This document shows positions 8,897 to 16,454 of a DNA stretch of 36,557 nucleotides, piece after piece. This DNA comes from Myxococcota bacterium. Its GTDB lineage: Bacteria > Myxococcota_A > UBA9160 > SMWR01. The notes under the pieces were generated by a model. The model had not been told where the DNA came from, did not search any database, and saw only the letters and a program-made list of their open reading frames with translations. Both the position numbers and the translations under genes were made by a program. Each line of letters opens with the position of its first letter. Position 1 is the stretch's first letter. The stretch is from contig JAKVBI010000036.1 in the NCBI GenBank assembly GCA_022447545.1, forward strand, positions 1 to 36,557. The letters are read 5' to 3'.

Positions 8897-8925
8897 GTTA
8901 CAAGTGTTTTCAATGAGTTACATGT
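8897..8925 (+). repeat. Tandem 9-base repeat, candidate enhancer-binding (UAS) sites
   Basis: GTTACAAGT at 8897-8905 and GTTACATGT at 8917-8925 differ at one base. Their starts are exactly 20 bases apart, about two helical turns, so both lie on the same DNA face. The second copy is inside the perfect palindrome TTACATGTAA. They lie about 117-145 bases before the -24 element, within the usual range for sites bound by sigma-54 activators. Which activator would bind is not known. Confidence 0.5.
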
Positions 8926-9000
8926 AAAACCCTTGGGCAGCGTCAAAATTCTGGTGCAGAACGCACCGTGAGACCCCTACCGAAATAAAGGGAGGCTAAC

Positions 9001-9013
9001 TAAATCATTGATT
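9001..9013 (-). promoter_or_regulatory. IHF-type binding site match
   Basis: On the minus strand the bases read AATCAA-TGAT-TTA, an exact match to the IHF consensus WATCAANNNNTTR. It lies between the tandem repeats and the -24/-12 core, where DNA bending is commonly needed at sigma-54 promoters. Such a degenerate consensus can occur by chance in AT-rich DNA. Confidence 0.45.
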
Positions 9014-9041
9014 TCCTTGGTACTTCAATTTTGGGAACCGG

Positions 9042-9057
9042 TGGCATGAAAACTGCA
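9042..9057 (+). promoter_or_regulatory. Candidate sigma-54 (-24/-12) promoter
   Basis: TGGCATG-AAAA-CTGCA gives the essential GG and GC doublets with exactly 10 bases between them. Against the family consensus TGGCAC-N5-TTGCA it departs at one base in each half. Transcription would start near 9068-9070, leaving a leader of about 90 bases before the ATG at 9159. PEP-CTERM genes are known to be under RpoN with the PrsK/PrsR system in other bacteria, which fits the downstream gene. Confidence 0.55.
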
Positions 9058-9158
9058 AAAGACTCCTCACATAAAGCTCAGCCTGCGCCAAAAACCCGTC
9101 GGCTAATAGGAGATCGGGCGCAGACCACGGTTCCACCAGCCAAAAAGGAATCCACACC

Positions 9159-9914
9159 ATGTTCAACCGCATTTTCACACTTTCCGTGCGCCTGACCGGA
9201 TTCATGTCGGCGCTCATGATGACCCTGGGGGTCACTTCCCTGTCCTCGAGCCCTGCGGAAGCGGCACTCAAGAAGTACTCGTTGAACCGCAGTCAGCTGC
9301 TCCACTACTTGCAGACATCGCCCCGAGCTGAGTACCGATCGACGACCTCGGCCGGCGTGGGCCTCGTCTCAGACGATGGCAACGGCAGCCCTGTCCTGAA
9401 GAAGTTCACCATCGGTGCGGGAACCCTTGCGGGACTGCCCGGCGGTTCCACAACCATCACCCCGGGCCTCTCCGGCGGCTTCATCTACTACAAGGCGACC
9501 CAGTTCGAAGGCCCGCCCCCGGTGACCGGTTCCGGCGCCGTGGATACCTCGATCAACTGGGGAAACTCCGCCAGCTGGTCCATCACGGGTGGTATCTGGT
9601 GTAACTCCAACCCGACCTACATCTGCGACCTGGCGCAAGTCCAGCTCAACGCCACCGTGCCCGCTGAATTGCTCTCGACCGACTACGACATCGGCCGATG
9701 GGTGTTCCATGGCACAGGCTTCACCCAGCCCGACGAAACGGACGGATTCATCTGGCGCACGGGACCCACCGCTCCCGGCAACATCCGCTACTGGATCCGC
9801 GGTGAAGGCGACCAGGACGGTACCGTGCCGGCGCTGCCCCTGTTGGGCCTTGGAACCATCGGCGTCAGCGTCATTGCCATGGGTGTGGCCTCGATCCGTC
9901 GCAACCGTAAGTAG
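9159..9914 (+). CDS. Secreted protein with PEP-CTERM-like sorting domain
   Basis: 251 residues. A Sec signal peptide is visible (basic start, hydrophobic 13-29, probable cleavage after AEA near residue 35). The body is rich in Gly, Ser, Thr and Trp with no domain I recognise; it resembles other small exosortase-type surface proteins of beta-rich character. Residues 222-251 form a tripartite tail: the short motif VPALP, a hydrophobic helix (LLGLGTIGVSVIAMGVASI) and the basic end RRNRK. That is the layout of PEP-CTERM and the related VPLPA/IPTL variants, which an exosortase is thought to process during export to the surface. No exosortase gene is in the window. The ATG follows AAGGA with a 9-base spacer. 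It is preceded by a sigma-54-like promoter and followed by two hairpins, so it is probably monocistronic and strongly regulated. Confidence 0.82.
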   Translation: MFNRIFTLSVRLTGFMSALMMTLGVTSLSSSPAEAALKKYSLNRSQLLHYLQTSPRAEYRSTTSAGVGLVSDDGNGSPVLKKFTIGAGTLAGLPGGSTTITPGLSGGFIYYKATQFEGPPPVTGSGAVDTSINWGNSASWSITGGIWCNSNPTYICDLAQVQLNATVPAELLSTDYDIGRWVFHGTGFTQPDETDGFIWRTGPTAPGNIRYWIRGEGDQDGTVPALPLLGLGTIGVSVIAMGVASIRRNRK

Positions 9915-9931
9915 GCGGCAAAACGAAAACA

Positions 9932-9950
9932 GGGGATCGTCGCGATCCCC
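9932..9950 (+). terminator. Perfect hairpin after the PEP-CTERM-like gene
   Basis: GGGGATCG and CGATCCCC form an 8-base-pair perfect stem around the loop TCG, 18 bases after the stop codon. It lacks a U-run, so it may be an mRNA-stabilising 3' hairpin or part of a double terminator with the next hairpin. Confidence 0.6.
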
Positions 9951-9966
9951 GCTTGAATCGAGCCTC

Positions 9967-10003
9967 GAACGGGCTGTCCGGATAAATTCTGGACAGCCCG
10001 TTC
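9967..10003 (+). terminator. Strong intrinsic-terminator-like hairpin
   Basis: A 13-base-pair perfect stem (GAACGGGCTGTCC with GGACAGCCCGTTC) and an 11-base loop, followed by TCTCTTT. It lies between the PEP-CTERM-like gene and the sulfotransferase gene and is the best terminator in the window. Confidence 0.8.
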
Positions 10004-10082
10004 TCTTTGCGTAACCCGGACGACGACATCGGCCATCTCGCTTTCATTGACACAAGCTCTCCAGGTCGGAGATGATCGGCCC

Positions 10083-11234
10083 ATGAGGTTGGACCCGGAA
10101 GCACTCTGCGCAGAAGCCTGTCGAGAAACTGGTCACGAAGATTTCGGCACGAACAGCTTTCGGGAGGGCCTGGACGTCCTCGCCCATTCCATCGAAAGCG
10201 AGTCGAGGCTCACCGCTGAGGCTCTGGATCGAGCCCGAGATCACCTCCTAAGGCTCCTCAGTACTCGACTGCGGATCGAGCAATTTCATCGCGATCATCC
10301 CGAGGTCGCGGGGTTGGAAGTCCCGCAGCCCGTCTTCATGATCGGACTTCCACGTACCGGCACGACCGCACTGGCAGCCCTGCTCCAACGCGATCCCCAA
10401 CGCCGATCCCTTCTGACCTGGGAATCCGGAGCGCCGCTCCCTCCTCCCGAGGCCGCCACGCGGAATAGTGACCCGCGCATCGCCCAGACCCAGCAAGGCA
10501 TCGACGCGCGCCATGCAGCCCTGCCAAGCCTTCGGGCCATGTACGACGCCTCGGCGACCGCGTCCACCGAGTGCCACGATCTTCTCGGAATGGAGTTTCG
10601 GACCCAACATTTCTGTGGGCAATACTGGGTTCCCAGCTACACCGAATGGCAACGCAACTGCGACATGGAGCCTGCCTACCGCTACCACCGCCGGGTCCTC
10701 ACCCTACTGCAATGGCGCTGCGGTCCCCCGCGTTGGCACCTCCACTCCCCCGTTCACATGTTCTCCCTGAACGATCTCGAGCGCGTCTTCCCCGATGCCC
10801 TATTTCTCATGACACACCGGGACCCGGCGGCGGTGATCGGTTCGGTCTGCAGCCTGATCGGCACGATGCTCGCCATGGGAAGCGACGTTCCCAGCGCGCT
10901 GGAACTCGGGACCGAGCAATTGGCGAACTGGAAACTCGGCATCGAACGGGCCCTGCGATTCCGCGATGGACAACGCGAGGATCGTTTCGCCGACATCCAC
11001 TTCAACGATCTCAACGCCGACCCGGTGGGAACAATCGCTGCCGCCTATGACCGCCTGGGTCTTCCCTTTACCGATGCGGCGAGAGCGGGCATGGGTGAGT
11101 GGGCGGCCGCCAACCCGCGCGGCCGACATGGGTCACACGACTATCAACTCGCAAACTACGGACTCGACACGGCGAGGGTGAGAAGCGCCTTCGAGACCTA
11201 CATCGAGCGCTTCCAGATCCCCGCCGAAGCCTGA
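10083..11234 (+). CDS. Sulfotransferase family protein
   Basis: 383 residues, a PAPS-dependent sulfotransferase of the bacterial 'sulfotransfer_3' style, which would add a sulfate group to a hydroxyl or amine acceptor. Seen: the 5'-phosphosulfate loop GLPRTGTT at residues 88-95 and the 3'-phosphate motif THRDPAAVIGS around 244-254, with Arg246 and Ser254 as the expected ligands. ATG at 10083 is preferred over the upstream in-frame TTG at 10047, which would fall too close to the preceding terminator and adds no conserved sequence. The DUF1214-like gene follows after 29 bases with its own strong ribosome binding site, so the two probably form an operon. The acceptor is unknown. Confidence 0.9.
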   Translation: MRLDPEALCAEACRETGHEDFGTNSFREGLDVLAHSIESESRLTAEALDRARDHLLRLLSTRLRIEQFHRDHPEVAGLEVPQPVFMIGLPRTGTTALAALLQRDPQRRSLLTWESGAPLPPPEAATRNSDPRIAQTQQGIDARHAALPSLRAMYDASATASTECHDLLGMEFRTQHFCGQYWVPSYTEWQRNCDMEPAYRYHRRVLTLLQWRCGPPRWHLHSPVHMFSLNDLERVFPDALFLMTHRDPAAVIGSVCSLIGTMLAMGSDVPSALELGTEQLANWKLGIERALRFRDGQREDRFADIHFNDLNADPVGTIAAAYDRLGLPFTDAARAGMGEWAAANPRGRHGSHDYQLANYGLDTARVRSAFETYIERFQIPAEA

Positions 11235-11263
11235 AACGCGCCTGAACGCGCACTGGAGGAGCC

Positions 11264-12595
11264 ATGCCGAATCACCTCAGCTGGGGCGGTCCGCTGTCCA
11301 TCTTCGCCGCACTGGGGGGCGTAACCAATGCGCCCGACTCGGATCCCAACCCGCCGTCGCCACGCCCCAGAGCTCCCGAGGGCTGGCCGGGCGGTGTCTG
11401 GAAAGCGGGCACTGGCGCCTCGGAACAAGACCCCGGATTGACGGACGGTTCCGGCTGGAGCGCCCTGATCGAGGAACTCGAACGCGCCGGGCGATTCGTC
11501 AATGCCGAAGGCGCTCCCGCCAATGACCGCGACCGGTCCGAGGGCTGGCGCCACCTCTCCTCGCTCCTGCGCATGGGGATCGGCGAACTCCTGGAGCCGG
11601 CTGACCCCGATCGACCGCGCTTCCGCTGGAGCGACGGAAACGGAAAGTGGGGACTCGACTGCTCGGACGCGCTTTACTGCCAGGCTCCCGTCCGCGCCGG
11701 AGCCGTCTACCGGGTGCGCGGCCAGCGCGGCAGCGTCCACTTCATGGGCTTGCAACTGATCGGTCGCATGGCGGCCTTGTCGGACCTGGATGCCGACCAG
11801 CTCGAGGTGGACTCCCAGGGGCGATTCGAATTGATCGTAGGCGGCGAGCAGCGACCTGGAAACTGGCTCGCGCTGCCGGAAGGTGCCTCCACTCTCATCG
11901 TTCGCCAATTCTTCTACGACTGGGATTCTGAAATTCCCGCGACTTTCGAGATCGAGCGAATCGACGACGGCGAGGTCCGGCCCCCTCCGAACTTGCCGAA
12001 TGGCGCGATCGTGCAGCAACTGGGAGCCATCGGGCGCTTTGTGCATGACAATACCGAGTGGTGGGCACGAATCTCCCACGAGAAGCGCGAAGTCGTGAAC
12101 ACGTTCCCCAATGATGCGGGTGGCCTCGGAAACGTCGGAGCGGGCTCGCAGAAGTACCAGTCTTTTGGCATTGGGTACTTCCAATTGAAGGACGACGAGG
12201 GCCTTCTGGTCGAGGTCACGCCCCCGAAAGCCAAATACTGGAGCCTCCACCTGGGTAACTACTGGATGGAGTCCATGGACTTCGCGAACCATCAATCGAG
12301 CCTGAACGGCCACCAGGCGATTCTCGATCCGGATGGCGTGTTCCGTGCTGTGGTCTCACGCGCGGACCCCGGCGTGCCCAACTGGCTCGACACCACGGGA
12401 CTGCGCGAGGGATCGATGATCTATCGCTGGAATCAAGCGGATGGAAACCCGATCCCACGCGCTCGGGTGATCGCTCTGGACCGGCTCCGCGAGGCGCTGC
12501 CCGCCTCCACGGGAAACGTCACTCCCGAGCAGCGGAGCGCGGCCGTGGAACGCCGTCGCCAGCACATCCGCCGTCGCTATGGACGACCACTGTGA
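11264..12595 (+). CDS. DUF1214-like protein, function unknown
   Basis: 443 residues with no signal peptide. The C-terminal third (about 300-420) carries YWSLHLGNYWMESMDFANH, a Gln-Ala-Asp-Gly segment and DPGVPNWLDTTG followed by YRW. I associate these with DUF1214 (the C-terminal partner of DUF1254 in other proteins). The N-terminal part has an aromatic-rich segment and a conserved-looking WLALPEGAS and VRQFFYDW, consistent with a beta-rich fold. No catalytic motif can be named. GGAGGA just before the ATG makes the start clear. Its position behind the sulfotransferase suggests a joint role, which is inference. Confidence 0.75.
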   Translation: MPNHLSWGGPLSIFAALGGVTNAPDSDPNPPSPRPRAPEGWPGGVWKAGTGASEQDPGLTDGSGWSALIEELERAGRFVNAEGAPANDRDRSEGWRHLSSLLRMGIGELLEPADPDRPRFRWSDGNGKWGLDCSDALYCQAPVRAGAVYRVRGQRGSVHFMGLQLIGRMAALSDLDADQLEVDSQGRFELIVGGEQRPGNWLALPEGASTLIVRQFFYDWDSEIPATFEIERIDDGEVRPPPNLPNGAIVQQLGAIGRFVHDNTEWWARISHEKREVVNTFPNDAGGLGNVGAGSQKYQSFGIGYFQLKDDEGLLVEVTPPKAKYWSLHLGNYWMESMDFANHQSSLNGHQAILDPDGVFRAVVSRADPGVPNWLDTTGLREGSMIYRWNQADGNPIPRARVIALDRLREALPASTGNVTPEQRSAAVERRRQHIRRRYGRPL

Positions 12596-12643
12596 TCCGT
12601 CCGGATCCAACGGCGCAGCTAGCTGTTTGCGAAGACCGCGCAC

Positions 12644-13321
12644 TCAAGCCGGCGCGGCTCCCTTAGGCTGAAGCACGACCCCGGTCACGATGTGGTTGAC
12701 ATCCAATTGAAAACGGCCCCAAAGGCGCCGAACCCCCTGGGCACTGGGCGCTTCATGGTTCGCAAGGGACACGGAGAAACGCCCGGTTTCCGGCTGGAAT
12801 TCCACCTGGGCATCCCGAAAATGGAGAAACCTCCGCGTCAGGGGGTAGTAGCATTTGTAAAAGCTCTCCTTGGCGCTGAAGAGGAGCAACCCCCAATCGC
12901 CATCGCCGCCCTCGGGCACCGCTGGAAGGCAGGCCAGATGGCGGCGCTCGCTCTCGCTGCTGATGCGGTCGAGAACCCCCTTGGAGAGCGTGCGCCGGGG
13001 CTCAGCATCGACCCCAATTCCGAGCACGTGCTCTCGGTGGGCTGCCACGGCGATACACAGCCCTTTGCAGTGGGTGAGCGACCCAGTGATTCCCGAAGGC
13101 CAGATCGGAACCCGGTCGGCATCGTTGCATAACGCAAACCCTTCGACCCCCAGATCGTGCAACACCTTGCGCGCACAAGCACGGCCGAGCGTGTACTCCC
13201 GGAGGCGCTTAGGCGCCATCGCTGCTGCGGCCTTCGCCTCATCTCGGTGTAGAGGCTCCGACTCCACCTGCTCGTGGGCCCGCGCCCATCGGACCTCGGC
13301 CGGAAAAAGTTTTTCGAGCAC
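12644..13321 (-). CDS. 4'-phosphopantetheinyl transferase, EntD type
   Basis: Transfers the phosphopantetheine arm from CoA to a serine of carrier proteins (ACP, PKS or NRPS domains). Seen: WPSGITGSLTH at residues 74-84, GIGVDAE with the metal ligands Asp105 and Glu107, and FSAKES at 148-153 with Glu152. This is the EntD order, and 225 residues is the usual size. I chose the GTG at 13321-13319, behind GGGAG with a short spacer, because the typical opening LEKLFP begins there. An open frame extends back to 13579 but has no similarity. No carrier-protein gene is in the window, so the partner lies elsewhere. It converges on the DUF1214-like gene and is divergent from the double DsbA-fold gene. 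Confidence 0.88.
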   Translation of the reverse strand: MLEKLFPAEVRWARAHEQVESEPLHRDEAKAAAAMAPKRLREYTLGRACARKVLHDLGVEGFALCNDADRVPIWPSGITGSLTHCKGLCIAVAAHREHVLGIGVDAEPRRTLSKGVLDRISSESERRHLACLPAVPEGGDGDWGLLLFSAKESFYKCYYPLTRRFLHFRDAQVEFQPETGRFSVSLANHEAPSAQGVRRLWGRFQLDVNHIVTGVVLQPKGAAPA

Positions 13322-13437
13322 GGATCTCCCAGGGTAAACCCGATCGCAGCCTGACCCACACCCGGAGACCCACGACCCGCGATCTACACAAGGGTGCCGC
13401 TGCGGCCCAACGAGGAGCCTAGCAGAAGCCCCGATCC

Positions 13438-13457
13438 GCTTTGCCGAACGGCAAAGC
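13438..13457. promoter_or_regulatory. Perfect 9-base inverted repeat in a divergent promoter region
   Basis: GCTTTGCCG (13438-13446) and CGGCAAAGC (13449-13457) flank AA. With a 2-base centre it suits a dimeric repressor or activator site better than a terminator. It lies 117 bases before the transferase gene on one side and 52 bases before the DsbA-fold gene on the other, so one protein bound here could control both. No regulator is encoded nearby. Confidence 0.5.
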
Positions 13458-13508
13458 CCTGGGATACCGTTTGTTCTCCATACGAACACCGGCATCACGG
13501 AGAACCTC

Positions 13509-14879
13509 ATGAGCCCGCGCTTCGAAGACCAGGGCGGAGCTGCAACCATGAGCCCGGCTCCCTGGCAGCGCTGGCTCACCTCAAAACTCCTGAGCCACTG
13601 GATCAGACCGGCATCGACCCAAAAGCGACGCGATCGAGCCGAGCGGGTGCGACAAAAAAAAGGAGAACCTCACCGGGTGGAATATTTCCACCAGGTCGAA
13701 GATGGATACAGCCACCTCTCCGCCCAACTGCTGCAGCGACTCCTCGACGCCTACGATGTGGAACTGGTGTGTCACCTCGTCGACGCTTCGGATACGAAAA
13801 ACCAACCGGAACCCGACCTTCTACTCGCGTTGTCCAGAACCGATGCCTCTCGAATCGCACCCCACTACGGACTGCGCTTCCCCGTGGATGCCGTACCTCC
13901 CAGAACCGACAGGATCGAACGAGCTCGTTGCATCCTGGCAGCAGCGACTCAGGCCGATTTTCCCGCCGCTGCCGTAGCCGTAGGTGAGGCCCTCTGGTCG
14001 GGAGACCCCAACGAACTCGAACGATTGGAGCGACGTCGGGGAAGCACCGATCCCACCGTCGCCGCTGACTGCATTGCTCGAGGCAACCAACATCGGCAGA
14101 AACTAAAGCACTATTCCAGCGCCATGTTCCACTACGCGGGAGAGTGGTACTGGGGCGCCGACCGTTTCTATCTGCTCGAAAAACAACTCGACCGCTACGC
14201 CGGGCGCCGGCGAAGCGACTCCATACCGATTTGTCCGCGCCCGCCGATCGAAATGGGACCGCTTCGGGACGATGGATCTCTGACCCTCGAGTTCTATCCC
14301 TCCCTGCGCAGCCCGTACACGTCGATGATCTTCGACAAGACCCTCGAACTGGCCGAGCGAACTGGAGTGGACCTGGTGAACCGGCCGGTATTGCCCATGG
14401 TGATGCGCGGAGTTCCGGCCACCCTTCAGAAGGGCTGGTACATCTTCTCCGATGCGGCTCGGGAGGCGGAAGCCCTCGGGATCGAGTGGGGCCGATACTA
14501 CGATCCAATCGGCCAGCCCACCCGCAACGCCTACTCGCTGTACCCCTGGGCGCAGGCAAACGGACGCGGCACCGAACTCCTCCAGAGTTTTCTGCACGCA
14601 GCCTTTTTCGAAGGGATCAACACCAACAACGACCGCGGCATGCGCTGGGTCGTGGAAAGCGCTGGCCTTCCCTGGTCCGAGGCACTCCCCCTCATGGGCA
14701 ATGACGACTGGGAAGACGAACTGGAAGAGAACCGACAAGCCATGTACGAATTCGGAAGCTGGGGCGTTCCCAGCTTCCGACTGCTGGGCGCCGATGGAGA
14801 ACCGGTTCTGGGCGTGTGGGGACAGGACCGTCTCTGGCTGGTAGCCCGAGAAATCCAGCGCCTGCTCTCCGAGCGCTGA
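13509..14879 (+). CDS. Tandem DsbA-fold protein, 2-hydroxychromene-2-carboxylate isomerase-like
   Basis: 456 residues made of two DsbA/thioredoxin-fold units of the HCCA-isomerase/GST-kappa type. The C-terminal unit (about 255-456) opens with EFYPSLRSPYTS, whose Ser268-Pro-Tyr matches the glutathione-activating serine of the family, and closes with SWGVPSFR (cis-Pro421) and WGQDRLWLV (437-445). The N-terminal unit (about 55-230) repeats this plan: EYFHQVEDGYSH at 58-69, and WGADRFYLL at 215-223. There the serine position is Asp65 and the cis-Pro loop is AMFH, so it looks catalytically dead. The enzyme may perform glutathione-dependent isomerisation or be a thiol-redox relative. There is no CxxC, so a disulfide oxidase role is unlikely. 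GGAGA precedes the ATG with a 5-base spacer. It is transcribed alone. Confidence 0.82.
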   Translation: MSPRFEDQGGAATMSPAPWQRWLTSKLLSHWIRPASTQKRRDRAERVRQKKGEPHRVEYFHQVEDGYSHLSAQLLQRLLDAYDVELVCHLVDASDTKNQPEPDLLLALSRTDASRIAPHYGLRFPVDAVPPRTDRIERARCILAAATQADFPAAAVAVGEALWSGDPNELERLERRRGSTDPTVAADCIARGNQHRQKLKHYSSAMFHYAGEWYWGADRFYLLEKQLDRYAGRRRSDSIPICPRPPIEMGPLRDDGSLTLEFYPSLRSPYTSMIFDKTLELAERTGVDLVNRPVLPMVMRGVPATLQKGWYIFSDAAREAEALGIEWGRYYDPIGQPTRNAYSLYPWAQANGRGTELLQSFLHAAFFEGINTNNDRGMRWVVESAGLPWSEALPLMGNDDWEDELEENRQAMYEFGSWGVPSFRLLGADGEPVLGVWGQDRLWLVAREIQRLLSER

Positions 14880-15187
14880 TCCGCAGCTCTCCCTTCCTCT
14901 CCCCGGCCCTGCGCCAACGAGCGTTCACAGCACACAAAGCGACCGATTGACGTCTCGCTCTTCGACATCAACCCAACACGGTTGCTCCTCCCGGAGCTGG
15001 CAATCCCAAAGGCCGTATCGCCAGCAATGCCGTTCATCACGACGGGAGCCACGCCTGTGCCCTCGTCCCCATGGACATCGATGCCACCAGCATCAGCTCA
15101 GATGACACAACACGCTCAAGTTCACCACGTGCGTGATAGGCTCTGCAACGCCCATGGTTCATCTTCGACGCGCGCCGAACCCCTGGA
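14880..15187 (+). other. Intergenic region before the second GT-C-like gene
   Basis: 308 bases with no convincing gene. A reading frame from 14982 exists but has no ribosome binding site and overlaps the next gene. The only notable sequence is a promoter-like box at 15133-15146. Confidence 0.5.
15133..15146 (+). promoter_or_regulatory. Shared box GTGATAGGCTCTGC, candidate -10 region
   Basis: This 14-mer recurs with one change at 25914-25927. Each copy ends 36-41 bases before a start codon. The core GATAGGCT resembles an extended -10 element. No good -35 is seen at either place. Confidence 0.3.
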
Positions 15188-16447
15188 GTGGCGGGATCGC
15201 CCGTGCCTGAAAGCGATGCGGCCAACCGGCGAGACTCTCGAGCAATGGCGGCGCTCATGGGACTTGCCCTGCTTTTGTACGTAGGGCTCGCCGCAGCTGC
15301 ATCCAGTACAGCGGGCATCGACCTGACACACCTTGCGGTCTATTTCGATGGAAACCTCTACATCGAAATCGCCAAGTCCTTCCCCACTCCATACTCGCCA
15401 GCGGGCCCCGATTACCTGGGCCACGCCCCAGGCTACCCAGCGCTGATCGCCGGAGTCCACGCACTGACTCCTTCAGCCTGGGTGGATTGGGGCCTCGCCG
15501 CGTTGATCGCGAGCTGGCTACCCGCTGCCTTGGCCACAGGGGCCTTCTATCGACTCTGTCAGCAACTCTCACTGCCTCCCCTATGGCCAACCCTCGCGTT
15601 CACGCTTTGCAACCCACGCTGGCTCGCGGTGGCGTCCACCGCTCACGCTGAAAACCTGGCCATGTTCTGCGTCCTGACATCGGTAATCAGCCATCTCCGC
15701 CATCGCCCGATTACAAGCATGCTTTGGTTGTCGCTGGCGGGCCTGACCCGTTTTCCCGCCCTGCTGGTCGGACCCGCCTTGGCGTTCGGAATCCTCGCAA
15801 CCCAACGGGACTGGCGGCGAGGAACGCTGCTGGCTCTGACCGTTCCCAGTGCCGCATTTCTGTTGCTCCACCTCTACCTCCGTCAGCGAGTCCCGGGCTT
15901 CGAGACCGTGATGGATTCCCATCAGGTGTTTTGGGTCAAACAATGGACCTGGCCCTTCGCATCTCTCTGGAAGAGTGCAATCCCGTGGTGGAATTCCGAA
16001 GACCACCTCTACTTCGGCATCACCTACACGACCCTGGTGGTCCAACTCGTGGCCTTCGCCTGGGGTTGGAGGGCTCCCCGCGAGCAATGGGTTCTCCCGC
16101 TCTGGATTGCGGGGGTGGTGATCCTACCTGCATGTTTCAGTGGAAGCCCTGCAGCCTGGGACTATTCGCGTCTGACCCTGCTGGCCTGGCCCCCAACGCT
16201 CCTCATCCTCTGGCGAGCATTGGCTCACAAACTGAATGCCCCGGTCGTGCTATTGGCCTGCGTTGTCATGGGGCTATACGGCGCATCGGTCTCCCAACGT
16301 GCCATTCGCGGTGCCGTGGAATGGCAGAACCAGATCCTCCCGTACCTCCAGGAGACGATCCGACGCCTCGACGATCACTCACCGCGTTGGATCCGCTTCG
16401 GTGTGAGACCCGAGAAAAGGCGCCCGGACTCCTCCTCCACCCGCTGA
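15188..16447 (+). CDS. Polytopic membrane protein, GT-C mannosyltransferase-like
   Basis: 419 residues with about nine hydrophobic helices. After the first helix comes a loop with FDGNLYIEIAKSF and GHAPGYPALI, close to the D-G-x-L-Y plus aromatic pattern of bacterial PIG-V-like and other GT-C transferases, which use polyprenyl-phosphate sugars on the outer face of the inner membrane. The assignment rests on topology and this loop. GTG at 15188 is the annotated start. An ATG at 15245, just before the first helix, is an alternative, and neither has a strong ribosome binding site. It converges with the FAD oxidoreductase gene, with only 7 bases between them. Confidence 0.65.
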   Translation: MAGSPVPESDAANRRDSRAMAALMGLALLLYVGLAAAASSTAGIDLTHLAVYFDGNLYIEIAKSFPTPYSPAGPDYLGHAPGYPALIAGVHALTPSAWVDWGLAALIASWLPAALATGAFYRLCQQLSLPPLWPTLAFTLCNPRWLAVASTAHAENLAMFCVLTSVISHLRHRPITSMLWLSLAGLTRFPALLVGPALAFGILATQRDWRRGTLLALTVPSAAFLLLHLYLRQRVPGFETVMDSHQVFWVKQWTWPFASLWKSAIPWWNSEDHLYFGITYTTLVVQLVAFAWGWRAPREQWVLPLWIAGVVILPACFSGSPAAWDYSRLTLLAWPPTLLILWRALAHKLNAPVVLLACVVMGLYGASVSQRAIRGAVEWQNQILPYLQETIRRLDDHSPRWIRFGVRPEKRRPDSSSTR

Positions 16448-16454
16448 CTGAGCT

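Larger units (their letters stand above)
8735..9158. other. AT-rich divergent regulatory region
   Basis: These 424 bases between divergent genes contain no plausible coding sequence. The part from about 8885 to 9065 is clearly lower in GC than the surroundings. In order it carries tandem GTTACA repeats, the palindrome TTACATGTAA (8918-8927), an IHF-type match inside the palindrome AAATCATTGATTT (9002-9014) and a -24/-12 promoter core, each listed separately. AAGGA at 9145-9149 is the ribosome binding site of the next gene. Confidence 0.7.

Noticed and set aside
14982-15284. Possible 100-residue gene before the second GT-C-like protein
   Set aside because: No ribosome binding site or similarity, and it runs into the next gene out of frame.
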